DNA from: Bacillota bacterium
Lineage (GTDB): Bacteria; Bacillota; Clostridia; Christensenellales; Aristaeellaceae
Assembly (NCBI GenBank): GCA_023425025.1
Contig: JAFADG010000024.1
Location: 62,001 to 126,000, forward strand
Direction: 5' to 3'
DNA: 64,000 bases
Part shown: in pieces, positions 34,803-41,932 of the stretch
Layout: the number at the start of each line of letters is the position of its first letter
Numbering within the stretch: position 1 is the stretch's first letter
Position numbers and translations under genes: made by a program
The notes under the pieces: model-generated
Told to the model about the DNA's origin: nothing
The model's input: the letters and a program-made list of their open reading frames with translations, nothing else
Databases searched by the model: none

Positions 34803-34911
34803 CAAGTACCGTCTCCGTAAATGGATAGATGATAGGGGAATATGGAGAAATGTTAGGTGTTTTCGTTTTTGTACAGCTTACTAAGCAACGGACAGCCTTT
34901 ATGCCCTTGCA

Positions 34912-35829
34912 TCAGTGTTGGCTGTCCCCGCCCATACTCTCCCGCTGTTCCAAAGACGCGCGGTACGCATGGGGAGACACGCCATACCTTAACTTGAAGA
35001 GCTTGGAGTAGTACAGCGGATCGTTAAAGCCGCTTTCAAGGGCCGATTGCTTGACGGTATAGTTGGTGCGCTGCAGGCAAAGAATGCTCTGCTGCAGACG
35101 GAATTCCATCAAGTATTCCTTGATGGACATGCCGGTGTGCTCCTTATACAGCGTCGTCAGATAGCTGCGGTTCAGGCCCATGCGGGAAGCCAGCTCGTCC
35201 ACGCTCAGCCGCTCCCGGTACGAGGTTTCAATGATGGAGGTGACGATGCGCACATATTCGTTGCCCAGCGGGTTGTATTTTCGCCGGGAGCTATCCATTC
35301 TTTCCTTGGTTTCTGTGGGATGGGAAATCAAGTGGTGCAGCGCCTGCTGAAGCACGCCGCCAAAATATAGGGCATTATCGTCCCGCATGCCAAGGTCGAT
35401 CCCCTGCTGCAAAAGCGAAAACAGCTTGTCCTCCTCCACGATGGTGCGTACGATCAGTTCCTCCGTAAAGCCGGCCGCCTTCATCATTTCGTTGCTCCAA
35501 CAGCCCTCAAAGCCCAGCCAGTAATACTCCCACGGGTCATTCTTGTCCGATTCATAATAGGCAATCTGATGGGGAAAAAACGCAAAGCATTCCCCCGGCC
35601 CCACATGATACTCCATATCGCTGGCCAGCACGCGCCCTGTACCCTTCACCACAAAATGGATCAGGCAGTGGTCGCGCACCATGGGGCCATACCCATAGCC
35701 GCCGGTTGTTTTATGCCAGCCGAACTGCACCAGGCTCAAAGGCGCGTCGCCCCCCTGGTGGGTAAAGTGAATGTAACGCTCGTTTGGCTTCTGGGTGGCC
35801 TCCGCCGCCCGCAAAAAAGGATATGGCAC
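34912..35829 (-). CDS. AraC family transcriptional regulator with cupin sensor
   Basis: 305 residues. Residues about 20-160 are an AraC-type sugar-binding cupin (VRDHCLIHFVVKGTGRV, VGPGECFAFFPHQIAYY, DPWEYYWLGFEG). Residues about 205-290 carry two helix-turn-helix motifs (LSVDELASRMGLNRSYLTTL and YTVKQSALESGFNDPLYYSK). GGGGGAG precedes the ATG. It sits between two glycan operons, divergent from the six-hairpin/GH110 pair and upstream, in the same direction, of the LplA-like operon; either could be its target, activation in response to a sugar being most likely. Confidence 0.92.
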   Translation of the reverse strand: MPYPFLRAAEATQKPNERYIHFTHQGGDAPLSLVQFGWHKTTGGYGYGPMVRDHCLIHFVVKGTGRVLASDMEYHVGPGECFAFFPHQIAYYESDKNDPWEYYWLGFEGCWSNEMMKAAGFTEELIVRTIVEEDKLFSLLQQGIDLGMRDDNALYFGGVLQQALHHLISHPTETKERMDSSRRKYNPLGNEYVRIVTSIIETSYRERLSVDELASRMGLNRSYLTTLYKEHTGMSIKEYLMEFRLQQSILCLQRTNYTVKQSALESGFNDPLYYSKLFKLRYGVSPHAYRASLEQRESMGGDSQH

Positions 35830-35862
35830 TTTACTCCCCCTTTTTTCCGGTGGGATAAAAAG

Positions 35863-35891
35863 AGCGTAGCACGTAAGAACGGGGGTGTCAA
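35863..35891 (-). promoter_or_regulatory. Promoter of the AraC regulator gene
   Basis: Perfect TTGACA on the minus strand followed after 17 bases by TACGCT, a poor -10. Confidence 0.4.
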
Positions 35892-35924
35892 TGCTTCCCG
35901 TTTATGCATTTTCATCGCAGCCGC

Positions 35925-35953
35925 TTGCAATGAACGGCGGCAGCCTCTATAAT
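35925..35953 (+). promoter_or_regulatory. Promoter of the six-hairpin/GH110 operon
   Basis: TTGCAA, exactly 17 bases, then a perfect TATAAT. It is back to back with the AraC gene promoter, about 34 bases apart, leaving room for one shared operator. Confidence 0.65.
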
Positions 35954-36025
35954 GATGTCGCCAAGAGCACCCCGGCCTTTCGTTTTTCCGCCTCTTCGCT
36001 TCTATCATACGAAGGGGGTTTTGTT

Positions 36026-37321
36026 ATGCGTTCCGGCGTACAATTTCATTCCAGCAATCCCGTTCTCAACACCCGTTTTGACTGGGCGCGCAAGCAGGCA
36101 CTCGCTTATGTGAATGACAACGCACCCATCGGCCCCGTATATGAAGCGGCGCTGCCGGGCCGGGAAGCCTTTTGCATGCGGGATGTGGCGCACCATGCTG
36201 CAGGCGCCCATGCGCTTTCCCTGGACGCGCACAATTACAACATGCTTCGCCGTTTTGCCCTTGGCATCAGCGAAAGCCGCAGCTACTGCTCCTATTGGGA
36301 GATTATGTTCGATGGAACGCCCTGCCCCGTGGATTATGCTGGCGACACAGACTTCTGGTACAACCTGCCGGCCAATTTTGACGTGATGGATGCCTGCCTG
36401 CGCATGTTCCACTGGACGGGAGATATACGGTATTTGAACGGCGGGGAGTTTCGCAACTTTTACCGTATGTCGGTGGAGGACTACATCCGCCGCTGGGACA
36501 GGGACCATGACGGCGTGATGGAGCGCCAGCCGGGCACCGGGCGGCGGGGCCTGGCCTCCTATGACGAAAGCCTGCGGCAGGAGGGTTATAAGGTGGCTGC
36601 CGACCTTTTGGCGGCGCAGTACAGGGGCCTTTTGACGTATGCGGATATGCTGCATACCGCCGGCGGGCATGTTCTGGCAAAAGACTATGAGCACAAAGCC
36701 CAAAGGCTGCAGGCTTGGTTTGAAACCGCCTGGTGGTCGGAGAAAGAGCAAGCCTACGCCGCCGTATGGTTCGGCGGGGACAAGTTCGGCTTTGAGTATA
36801 TGGGCACCGTCGCCGGCATGCCGCTGTACTTTGGCCTGATCCGCGACCCCCTAAGGCAGCAAAAGCAATTGTCATATATCCTGAAAAGCGCTGCCGATTG
36901 CGTGGAGGAACACAGCTACCACGCGGAAATCTTCTGGCGGTACGGCTTGGATGACGAGGGCCTGAAAGCCTTTCTGGCCATGACCCATCCCGACCTGAAG
37001 CGAAAAGAATACCCCGAGGTCTCCTACGCGGCCATCGGCGCCATTATTACCGGCCTGATGGGTATCTGCCCCAACGCCGCTCATGGCACATTGCGTACCC
37101 GCAGCGCGGTAAATGATGGGGCATTCGCCCAGGTGAACCAACTGCCCTTATGGGGCGGAGAAATCTCCCTGCTGCACGAGGGACGGCGGAAATCCACCCT
37201 GCAAAACCAAACCGCGCGCACCATCCTGTGGCTGCCGGAGGGGGCCGATGCGCCCCTCGCCGTCGCCGCGGGCGAAACCAGGGCGTATGAGCACGGCACA
37301 CAGGAGGTACTCGTTCGATGA
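36026..37321 (+). CDS. Predicted (alpha/alpha)6 six-hairpin glycosidase-like protein
   Basis: 431 residues, no signal peptide. AAGGGGG lies nine bases before the ATG; the frame is open further upstream but without a ribosome site. Sequence such as GREAFCMRDVAHHAAGAHAL, FWYNLPANFDVMDACLRMF, DRDHDGVMERQPG and CVEEHSYHAEIFWRYG has the look of a helical-barrel carbohydrate enzyme with many acidic and aromatic residues. I cannot assign a GH family. It overlaps the GH110-like gene by four bases (ATGA), so both are made together and probably act on the same glycan. Confidence 0.6.
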   Translation: MRSGVQFHSSNPVLNTRFDWARKQALAYVNDNAPIGPVYEAALPGREAFCMRDVAHHAAGAHALSLDAHNYNMLRRFALGISESRSYCSYWEIMFDGTPCPVDYAGDTDFWYNLPANFDVMDACLRMFHWTGDIRYLNGGEFRNFYRMSVEDYIRRWDRDHDGVMERQPGTGRRGLASYDESLRQEGYKVAADLLAAQYRGLLTYADMLHTAGGHVLAKDYEHKAQRLQAWFETAWWSEKEQAYAAVWFGGDKFGFEYMGTVAGMPLYFGLIRDPLRQQKQLSYILKSAADCVEEHSYHAEIFWRYGLDDEGLKAFLAMTHPDLKRKEYPEVSYAAIGAIITGLMGICPNAAHGTLRTRSAVNDGAFAQVNQLPLWGGEISLLHEGRRKSTLQNQTARTILWLPEGADAPLAVAAGETRAYEHGTQEVLVR

Positions 37322-39075
37322 GGGATCTTTTTCTTGCGGAACATGGCATACTGCCCGGCAATGAAATTGCCGGGCAGCTATCGCGCCTGCTTTCACAAAA
37401 TAAACTGGATACCGTTTTTCATTTTGCGCCCGGCGTGTATCATCTGCACCCGCGGGATGCGGCCGCGTTTTCCGTTTCCCTGTCCAACTCCGACCAGCGG
37501 CCCCAATTGAAAGCCGGGCTGCTGCTTGAAGGCATGCACCGTGTGCGTGTCGTCGGCCACGGCGCGGCGCTTTTGTGCCATGGGCAGATATCGCCGCTGG
37601 CGCTGCTTGACTCCAGCGGCATCCATATTGATGGGCTGACCATCGACTATTCCCCCACCCACAATGCCGAGGGCGTTATCCTTTCATCAGCATCCGGCCG
37701 GGTGGATGTATCAGTGGATACTTCGTTGTACCCATACCAGATGAAGGACGAACGCCTGTATTTCTTTAATGGCGAGGAGTACACCCCGTATTTTGGCGCC
37801 ATCGAGTTCGATGCGCAAAGCCGCCGGACAGCCTTTCAAACCGGCGACAAGTTCCGCTCTAAACGTCAGGAAGAAATCGAAAAAGGGATCGTCCGCTTTC
37901 ATGGCACATTTGATCCCCTGCCCACAGTGGGGAATGTTATAACGCTTCGCCACAGTCCGCGCATCCATCCCGGCATCCTGGTGCACCACTGCGAAGATGT
38001 AGTGCTTGACAGCATTACGCTTCACAACACCTGCGGCCTGGGCATACTGTCACAGTTCAGCCGCAATTTGAGCTATTCTCAAATTATCATGCGGCCCAAT
38101 GAAGCCGCCGGCCGCCGCGTCGTTTCCTGCCATGACGACGGCCTGCACTTTTCCAACAATTCCGGCAGCATCAAGGTGGATGGCTGCTTCTTTCACGGCC
38201 TGATGGATGACCCCATCAACGTACACGGCACAGCACTGAAAATCCGTGAAATCAACGGCTCCCGGTCGCTGATCGCGGAGTTTGCCCATGATCAGTCCGC
38301 AGCTTTTCCTCTTTGGGCAAAGGCTGGTGACGAAATATCCTTGATAGAACACTTATCCATGTCAGACCTTGGCCGGGCGGATGTGCAAAGCTACAGCCTG
38401 CTGACAGGCAACGCTTGCGCCGTCACTTTTACACGCGATCTCCCTGCCGATATAAAGCCCGGTGACGCCCTGGAAAACCTGACGAACACACCTGCCGTTG
38501 CCATCACGAACAGCTACTTTGGTTCCTGCCGGGCCAGGGGCATCCTTGTTTCCACGCCCAAGCCTGTCCGCATCGAGAGCAACGTGTTTGAATCCTCCGG
38601 CTGCGCGGTGCTGATCCCAGGGGATGCCAACGACTGGTTTGAATCCGGCGCATGTAAAGGCGTGCTGATCCGCCGCAACCATTTCACCGATGGCTGCCTT
38701 ACTTCCATGTATCAGTTCTGCGAGGGGATCATCAGCATCTGCCCGGAGATTCCCGAGCCTAAAAAAGACAGGCCTTTTCACCAAAACATCCGCATTACGG
38801 AAAATACTTTCCACGCCTTCCAGTCGCCGGTGCTGTACGCTCTCAGCGTATCCGGGCTGGAATTCACCCATAATACCATCATCAAAAGCCAGGCATATAC
38901 TCCCTGGCATCCCCGCCGGGCGATGGCGACCGTCAAGGCCTGCAGCCATGTTCACATTGCGGACAACAGGTTTGTGGGGGATGTCTGCTCACGGGAGATA
39001 GTGGAAGAGAAGCAGTCAAGCATAGACAATTCAAAATCCCTGGGAGGTATTGGAGGGCCGAAGCCCTCTGATTAG
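37318..39075 (+). CDS. GH110-like alpha-1,3-galactosidase (parallel beta-helix)
   Basis: 585 residues. A right-handed beta-helix, with aspartates grouped in SCHDDGLHFSNNSG and GLMDDPINVHGTALKI, the pattern that I associate with GH110, enzymes that remove terminal alpha-1,3-galactose (linear B or alpha-Gal epitope) from host glycans. No signal peptide is visible, so the substrate would have to be imported. Translationally coupled to the preceding gene. The last residues (SLGGIGGPKPSD) are encoded by the left edge of a repeat element that supplies the stop codon, so the natural C-terminus may have been replaced. Family call moderately sure. Confidence 0.75.
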   Translation: MRDLFLAEHGILPGNEIAGQLSRLLSQNKLDTVFHFAPGVYHLHPRDAAAFSVSLSNSDQRPQLKAGLLLEGMHRVRVVGHGAALLCHGQISPLALLDSSGIHIDGLTIDYSPTHNAEGVILSSASGRVDVSVDTSLYPYQMKDERLYFFNGEEYTPYFGAIEFDAQSRRTAFQTGDKFRSKRQEEIEKGIVRFHGTFDPLPTVGNVITLRHSPRIHPGILVHHCEDVVLDSITLHNTCGLGILSQFSRNLSYSQIIMRPNEAAGRRVVSCHDDGLHFSNNSGSIKVDGCFFHGLMDDPINVHGTALKIREINGSRSLIAEFAHDQSAAFPLWAKAGDEISLIEHLSMSDLGRADVQSYSLLTGNACAVTFTRDLPADIKPGDALENLTNTPAVAITNSYFGSCRARGILVSTPKPVRIESNVFESSGCAVLIPGDANDWFESGACKGVLIRRNHFTDGCLTSMYQFCEGIISICPEIPEPKKDRPFHQNIRITENTFHAFQSPVLYALSVSGLEFTHNTIIKSQAYTPWHPRRAMATVKACSHVHIADNRFVGDVCSREIVEEKQSSIDNSKSLGGIGGPKPSD

Positions 39076-39226
39076 AAATCGAAAATCAGCGACATGTGCG
39101 GTGATTTTCGCGGGAATTTCGAAGAAATTCCTTCCTTGCCCGAGCAAACGGCCGCAAAAGCGCAGCTTTTGCAGTGCAGCGAGGGAAAAGCTCGGCAAAG
39201 TGGCTATTGCCACTTTGTCGATACGC
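39031..39226 (+). repeat. Multi-hairpin repeat element, copy 1
   Basis: About 196 bp, matching the element at 43168-43367 in reverse orientation with roughly 85 percent or more identity by eye. It folds as five consecutive stems: GAGGGC/GCCCTC, CGAAAATCA/TGATTTTCG, GGAATTTC/GAAATTCC, GCAAAAGC/GCTTTTGC and CAAAGTGGC/GCCACTTTG. It starts inside the last codons of the GH110-like gene and ends 11 bases before the sigK stop. Confidence 0.85.
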
Positions 39227-39236
39227 GGAGCGTAAT

Positions 39237-39932
39237 TTACCCCTCCCCTTTTTGCAGCCAGTCCCGTATCATTTGTATCGCGTGCTTTTCCACCCTGGAC
39301 ACATAGGACCTGGAAATGTTCAAATACCTGGCAATTTCGTGCTGATGGTGGGCGCGGCCGTCCAAAATGCCGTAGCGCAGCTCCAGCACGATCCGCTCCC
39401 TTTTGGGCAGGCGTTTGAGCAGGCAGCGCACGCGGCCCATGGTGACCCTTTTGTGCACTTCCTCCTCCACCACATCGCCGGGGGTGCCCAAAATATCCAT
39501 AAAAGAAATGTCGTTTCCTTCCCCATCGGTGCCGATGGGCTCACTTAGCGATACGTCTCCCCTGCGCTTCTTGGCTGCCCGAAGCGCCATCAATATTTCA
39601 TTTTCCACGCACCTTGCGGCATAGGTGGCCAGCGCGGTACCGCTGCCCTGCTTATAGGTTTCGATGGCTTTGATCAGACCCATGGCCCCGATATGCACCA
39701 GGTCCTCCTGGGTGCAGCCGGGAACGGTATACTTGCGGGCCACATGGACCACCAGGCGCAGGTTGTGCTCAATCAGCTTCCTGCGGGCGGAATCGTCCCC
39801 CATTTGCATGGCGCTTAAGGCCTCCGTTTCCTGCTCCCTGGTCAAAGGCTTGGGAAAGCTGGAACGGCCCGCGATAAAACCAAGGAGAAACAAGCATTCC
39901 TTTACGATAAAGAAAAGCAGCGCATCGATCAT
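39237..39932 (-). CDS. sigK: RNA polymerase sporulation sigma factor K
   Basis: 231 residues. A short hydrophobic pro-sequence (MIDALLFFIVKECLFLLGF) precedes a full sigma-70 core: region 2 with IEHNLRLVVHVARKY and EDLVHIGAMGLIKAIETY, and region 4 with RERIVLELRYGILDG and ISRSYVSRVEKHAI. This fits SigK, which drives late mother-cell gene expression in spore formation and is made as an inactive precursor. The gene is intact, not split by a skin element. AAGGAGG lies eight bases before the ATG but inside a long hairpin. It is convergent with the GH110-like gene. Confidence 0.94.
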   Translation of the reverse strand: MIDALLFFIVKECLFLLGFIAGRSSFPKPLTREQETEALSAMQMGDDSARRKLIEHNLRLVVHVARKYTVPGCTQEDLVHIGAMGLIKAIETYKQGSGTALATYAARCVENEILMALRAAKKRRGDVSLSEPIGTDGEGNDISFMDILGTPGDVVEEEVHKRVTMGRVRCLLKRLPKRERIVLELRYGILDGRAHHQHEIARYLNISRSYVSRVEKHAIQMIRDWLQKGEG

Positions 39933-39985
39933 GGAACAAATCCTCCTTATGGGTCATTCTATGCCCGTAAGGAGGATTTGGTTCC
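39933..39985 (-). promoter_or_regulatory. 17-bp hairpin hiding the sigK ribosome site
   Basis: In the sigK message, arm GGAACCAAATCCTCCTTA pairs with TAAGGAGGATTTGTTCC, with one bulged base and an 18-base loop. The ATG follows directly after the second arm, so the AAGGAGG is fully paired. The first arm looks like the 16S anti-Shine-Dalgarno end. There is no U tract, so it is not a terminator. Confidence 0.7.
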
Positions 39986-40016
39986 GCATGTGCGCTTAAT
40001 TACTGTCATAAACCCT

Positions 40017-40265
40017 TTATTTCTCTCTACCCATCAGCCAATCCACCGACACACCCAGAATATTTGCCAGCGCATTCAGCTCAAAATCGAAAACCGGACG
40101 CTTTTGTCCCTCCAAAAGAGAAAGTGCCGGAATGCTGATGTCGATGCCTGCCGTCTGTAATTTACTGAGAAGTTCAGTCTGCTTCAACCCCAGCCTTTTT
40201 CGCGCGTCTGTCACCCGCGCCCCAACCATATTCATATTGCCCAAAGGCAACTTTCTTGTTCTCAC
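40017..40265 (-). CDS. XRE-family helix-turn-helix protein, small
   Basis: 82 residues. The helix-turn-helix lies in VTDARKRLGLKQTELLSKLQ to SIPALSLLEGQKRP, with a C-terminal dimer-like segment ELNALANILGVSVDWLMG. The GTG start overlaps the stop of the upstream XRE gene (GTGA), so the pair is co-translated; an internal ATG (MNMVGARV) is an alternative. Likely DNA-binding repressor, or partner, in the first XRE/SLOG module. Confidence 0.8.
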   Translation of the reverse strand: MRTRKLPLGNMNMVGARVTDARKRLGLKQTELLSKLQTAGIDISIPALSLLEGQKRPVFDFELNALANILGVSVDWLMGREK

Positions 40266-40504
40266 TTGATTTCCTGCTCCAGATTATCAAATTCACTTGT
40301 GCTGAAAAACTCACCAAGTGTTATATTCAAACCATCACATAACATTTTGATCGTAACAATTTTGGGGTTATGGCTTTTACCATATAGTATATTTTTTATG
40401 GAAGAAGGCGGCAGCGCCGATAAATTTGCCAGTTTATTAATCGTGATATTGCGCTCATCGCATAGCTGCAAAATTCGATTCCGTATTGCCAGTGTTGTAT
40501 TCAT
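40262..40504 (-). CDS. XRE-family transcriptional regulator
   Basis: 80 residues starting MNTTLAIRNRILQLCDERN, with the helix-turn-helix ITINKLANLSALPPSSIKNI and a C-terminal IKMLCDGLNITLGEFF. GGGGAG lies upstream of the ATG; longer starts run into the promoter. It is coupled to the second small XRE gene and divergent from a decayed SLOG gene, with a 24-bp palindrome between them that it may bind. Confidence 0.85.
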   Translation of the reverse strand: MNTTLAIRNRILQLCDERNITINKLANLSALPPSSIKNILYGKSHNPKIVTIKMLCDGLNITLGEFFSTSEFDNLEQEIK

Positions 40505-40549
40505 CGAATCATCTCCCCTCATGGATGATTCAAGAATACAAAAAAATAC

Positions 40550-40600
40550 TTGAAAATACAGGCTATGCATGCTACTATATGGGCTATACATAGCCTATAT
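40550..40600 (+). promoter_or_regulatory. Promoter and 24-bp palindrome of the first XRE/SLOG module
   Basis: TTGAAA (40550), 17 bases, TACTAT (40573). A near-perfect palindrome of 11-base arms (ATATGGGCTAT and ATAGCCTATAT, 40577-40600) covers the start site. A third GGCTAT half-site lies in the spacer. This is a classic repressor layout. Confidence 0.6.
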
Positions 40601-40609
40601 GGAGTGAAA

Positions 40610-40785
40610 ATGCAAAAGACAACATGCTTCACTGGGTATAGACAACTTCCGGAGGGCCAAATGGCATCCATCATAAAATGCCTCAACGATGCGCTGGAAC
40701 AGCTCATCCGCCAAGGCGTCACTCATTTTTAATCCAGCGGGGCAAGGGGATTTGACCAAATTGTCACCCGCTGGTCATTATTTGA
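40610..40785 (+). pseudogene. Decayed SLOG (DUF1273/YpsA-like) gene
   Basis: The first 40 codons (MQKTTCFTGYRQLPEG and on) match the intact gene at 41229 with very high DNA identity, but a base change/deletion after GVTHF gives a stop, and similarity continues out of frame to about 40785 (GGGGATTTGACCAAATTG) before ending. One codon near the start is also missing. Its ribosome site (GGAG) and promoter survive. A relic of a duplication of the SLOG gene. Confidence 0.85.
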
Positions 40786-40856
40786 TTACCGCAGCAAAGC
40801 GCTTTCCTTTTTGACAACATTGCAACAAACAGAAATCGGAAAGAAAATCAACGGCA

Positions 40857-41096
40857 CTACCGCATTTCGAAAAGCTTGTCAATGGATATTTGCAAGGCAT
40901 CCGCAATATCAAAAAGAACATCCAGCGATAAGGACTTATCCATTTTAGGCGCTTCTATATTGCTGATGTGTGTTCTGCTGATGCCAACCATTTCAGCCAG
41001 GTTTTCCTGATTCAGCCCTCGGAGCTTTCTATAATAAGCAATGGTCAGCCCCAACTGCTTATACCGTTCTTTATGCTTTTCTTCCATCACTTTCAC
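40857..41096 (-). CDS. XRE-family transcriptional regulator (second module)
   Basis: 79 residues beginning GTG (MKVMEEKH) or at the ATG three codons in; TAGGATA or GGGTG could serve as ribosome site. Helix-turn-helix: LTIAYYRKLRGLNQENLAEM and VGISRTHISNIEAPKM, ending IADALQISIDKLFEMR. It is divergent from the intact SLOG gene and not closely related to the two XRE proteins of the first module. Probable repressor of the shared promoter region, which holds TTTGCAAA repeats. Confidence 0.88.
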   Translation of the reverse strand: MKVMEEKHKERYKQLGLTIAYYRKLRGLNQENLAEMVGISRTHISNIEAPKMDKSLSLDVLFDIADALQISIDKLFEMR

Positions 41097-41144
41097 CCAT
41101 TGATATCCTACGACATCGCATCCTTATGATGAACAATCCAGTTT

Positions 41145-41215
41145 ATTGCATATGCAATCTAATAGTTTGCAAATTCAATCTCTTTATGATATTATCTCAC
41201 CATCTGGTTTGCAAA
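41145..41215 (+). promoter_or_regulatory. SLOG gene promoter with three TTGCAA-type palindromes
   Basis: TTGCAA (41167), 17 bases, TATTAT (41190). Operator-like palindromes are ATTGCATATGCAAT (41145-41158), TTTGCAAA over the -35 (41166-41173) and TTTGCAAA after the start site (41208-41215). Likely sites for the divergent XRE protein. Confidence 0.6.
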
Positions 41216-41228
41216 GGATGAATGAAAG

Positions 41229-41705
41229 ATGCAAAAGACAACATGCTGCTTCACCGGGCATAGACAGCTTCCGGAGGATCAAATCGAATCCATCATAAAG
41301 CGCCTCAACGATGCGCTGGAGCAGCTCATCCTCCAAGGCGTCACCGATTTTTTATGCGGCGGAACAAGGGGATTCGACCAAATTGCCGCCGCGCTGGTCA
41401 TCGCCAAAAAAGAAATGGGGCGGAACATCCGCCTTACCTTCGCACTCCCCTGCCGTGACCAGGACGCATTGTGGCTTGCCGGCGAAAAGAAATTGTACCG
41501 CCGCCTGCTGGCAGAGGCGGATCATATCCATTACGTTTGCGAACAGTACGACTCCGATTGCATGAAGCTGCGAAACCGGTACATGGTGGACCATTCCAGC
41601 TACTGCGTATGCGCGCTGATATATAAAGCAAGCGGCACATTCCAGACCGTAGGCTACGCCAGACAAAAGGGAGTCCGTGTGATCAATGTCGCTACGTCCG
41701 CCTGA
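41229..41705 (+). CDS. SLOG superfamily protein (DUF1273/YpsA-like)
   Basis: 158 residues, Rossmann-like nucleotide-binding fold. Motifs: TTCCFTGHRQLPEDQ at the start, the glycine loop CGGTRGFDQIAA (about residues 43-54), TFALPCRDQDALW, AEADHIHYVCEQYDSDCM, RNRYMVDHSSYCVC and TFQTVGYARQKGVRVINV. SLOG proteins bind nucleotides or nucleotide-like signals; YpsA of bacilli affects cell division, and other SLOG proteins serve as sensors in defence and toxin systems. AAGGA lies 11 bases before the ATG. It overlaps a small membrane-protein frame. Role here unknown. Confidence 0.88.
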   Translation: MQKTTCCFTGHRQLPEDQIESIIKRLNDALEQLILQGVTDFLCGGTRGFDQIAAALVIAKKEMGRNIRLTFALPCRDQDALWLAGEKKLYRRLLAEADHIHYVCEQYDSDCMKLRNRYMVDHSSYCVCALIYKASGTFQTVGYARQKGVRVINVATSA

Positions 41706-41856
41706 ATTGATTATATTATACTTTGTTTGCCTGGCTTACGCATTCGGATGGTTGCTATTCGCCCCAGCGCTGTCTTTTGCTTATTGGCTGCCCTGCCGGA
41801 ACATGCGGGAACCGGAAGAAAAGCCAATATACACTTGCCACCCGCAGGAGCGCTGA
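41686..41856 (+). CDS. Hidden 56-residue single-span membrane protein
   Basis: The frame starts inside the SLOG gene (20-base overlap): MSLRPPELIILYFVCLAYAF, then a continued hydrophobic stretch (GWLLFAPALSFAYWL), then a polar tail MREPEEKPIYTCHPQER. An AAGGGAG lies about 11 bases upstream. The pattern of one membrane helix plus charged tail and the overlap argue for translational coupling to the SLOG gene. Nothing similar is known to me. Between its stop and 41932 I see no other gene. Confidence 0.45.
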   Translation: MSLRPPELIILYFVCLAYAFGWLLFAPALSFAYWLPCRNMREPEEKPIYTCHPQER

Positions 41857-41932
41857 TCAAGCGCCCGCCAAGCCTCAAATATCACTTGCTTGGAAAGAAT
41901 ACTTACCCTACAACCATTCGGACAGCTCATTC

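Noticed and set aside
33518..34828. A 436-codon plus-strand frame
   Set aside because: Shadow of the LplA-like gene.
39237..39932. sigK interrupted by a skin-type element
   Set aside because: The reading frame is continuous from pro-sequence to region 4, and no recombinase gene is near.
40017..41096. The small XRE proteins as antitoxins of a toxin-antitoxin pair
   Set aside because: No toxin-like partner in the same operon; the divergent SLOG gene fits a repressed sensor better, though this is not excluded.
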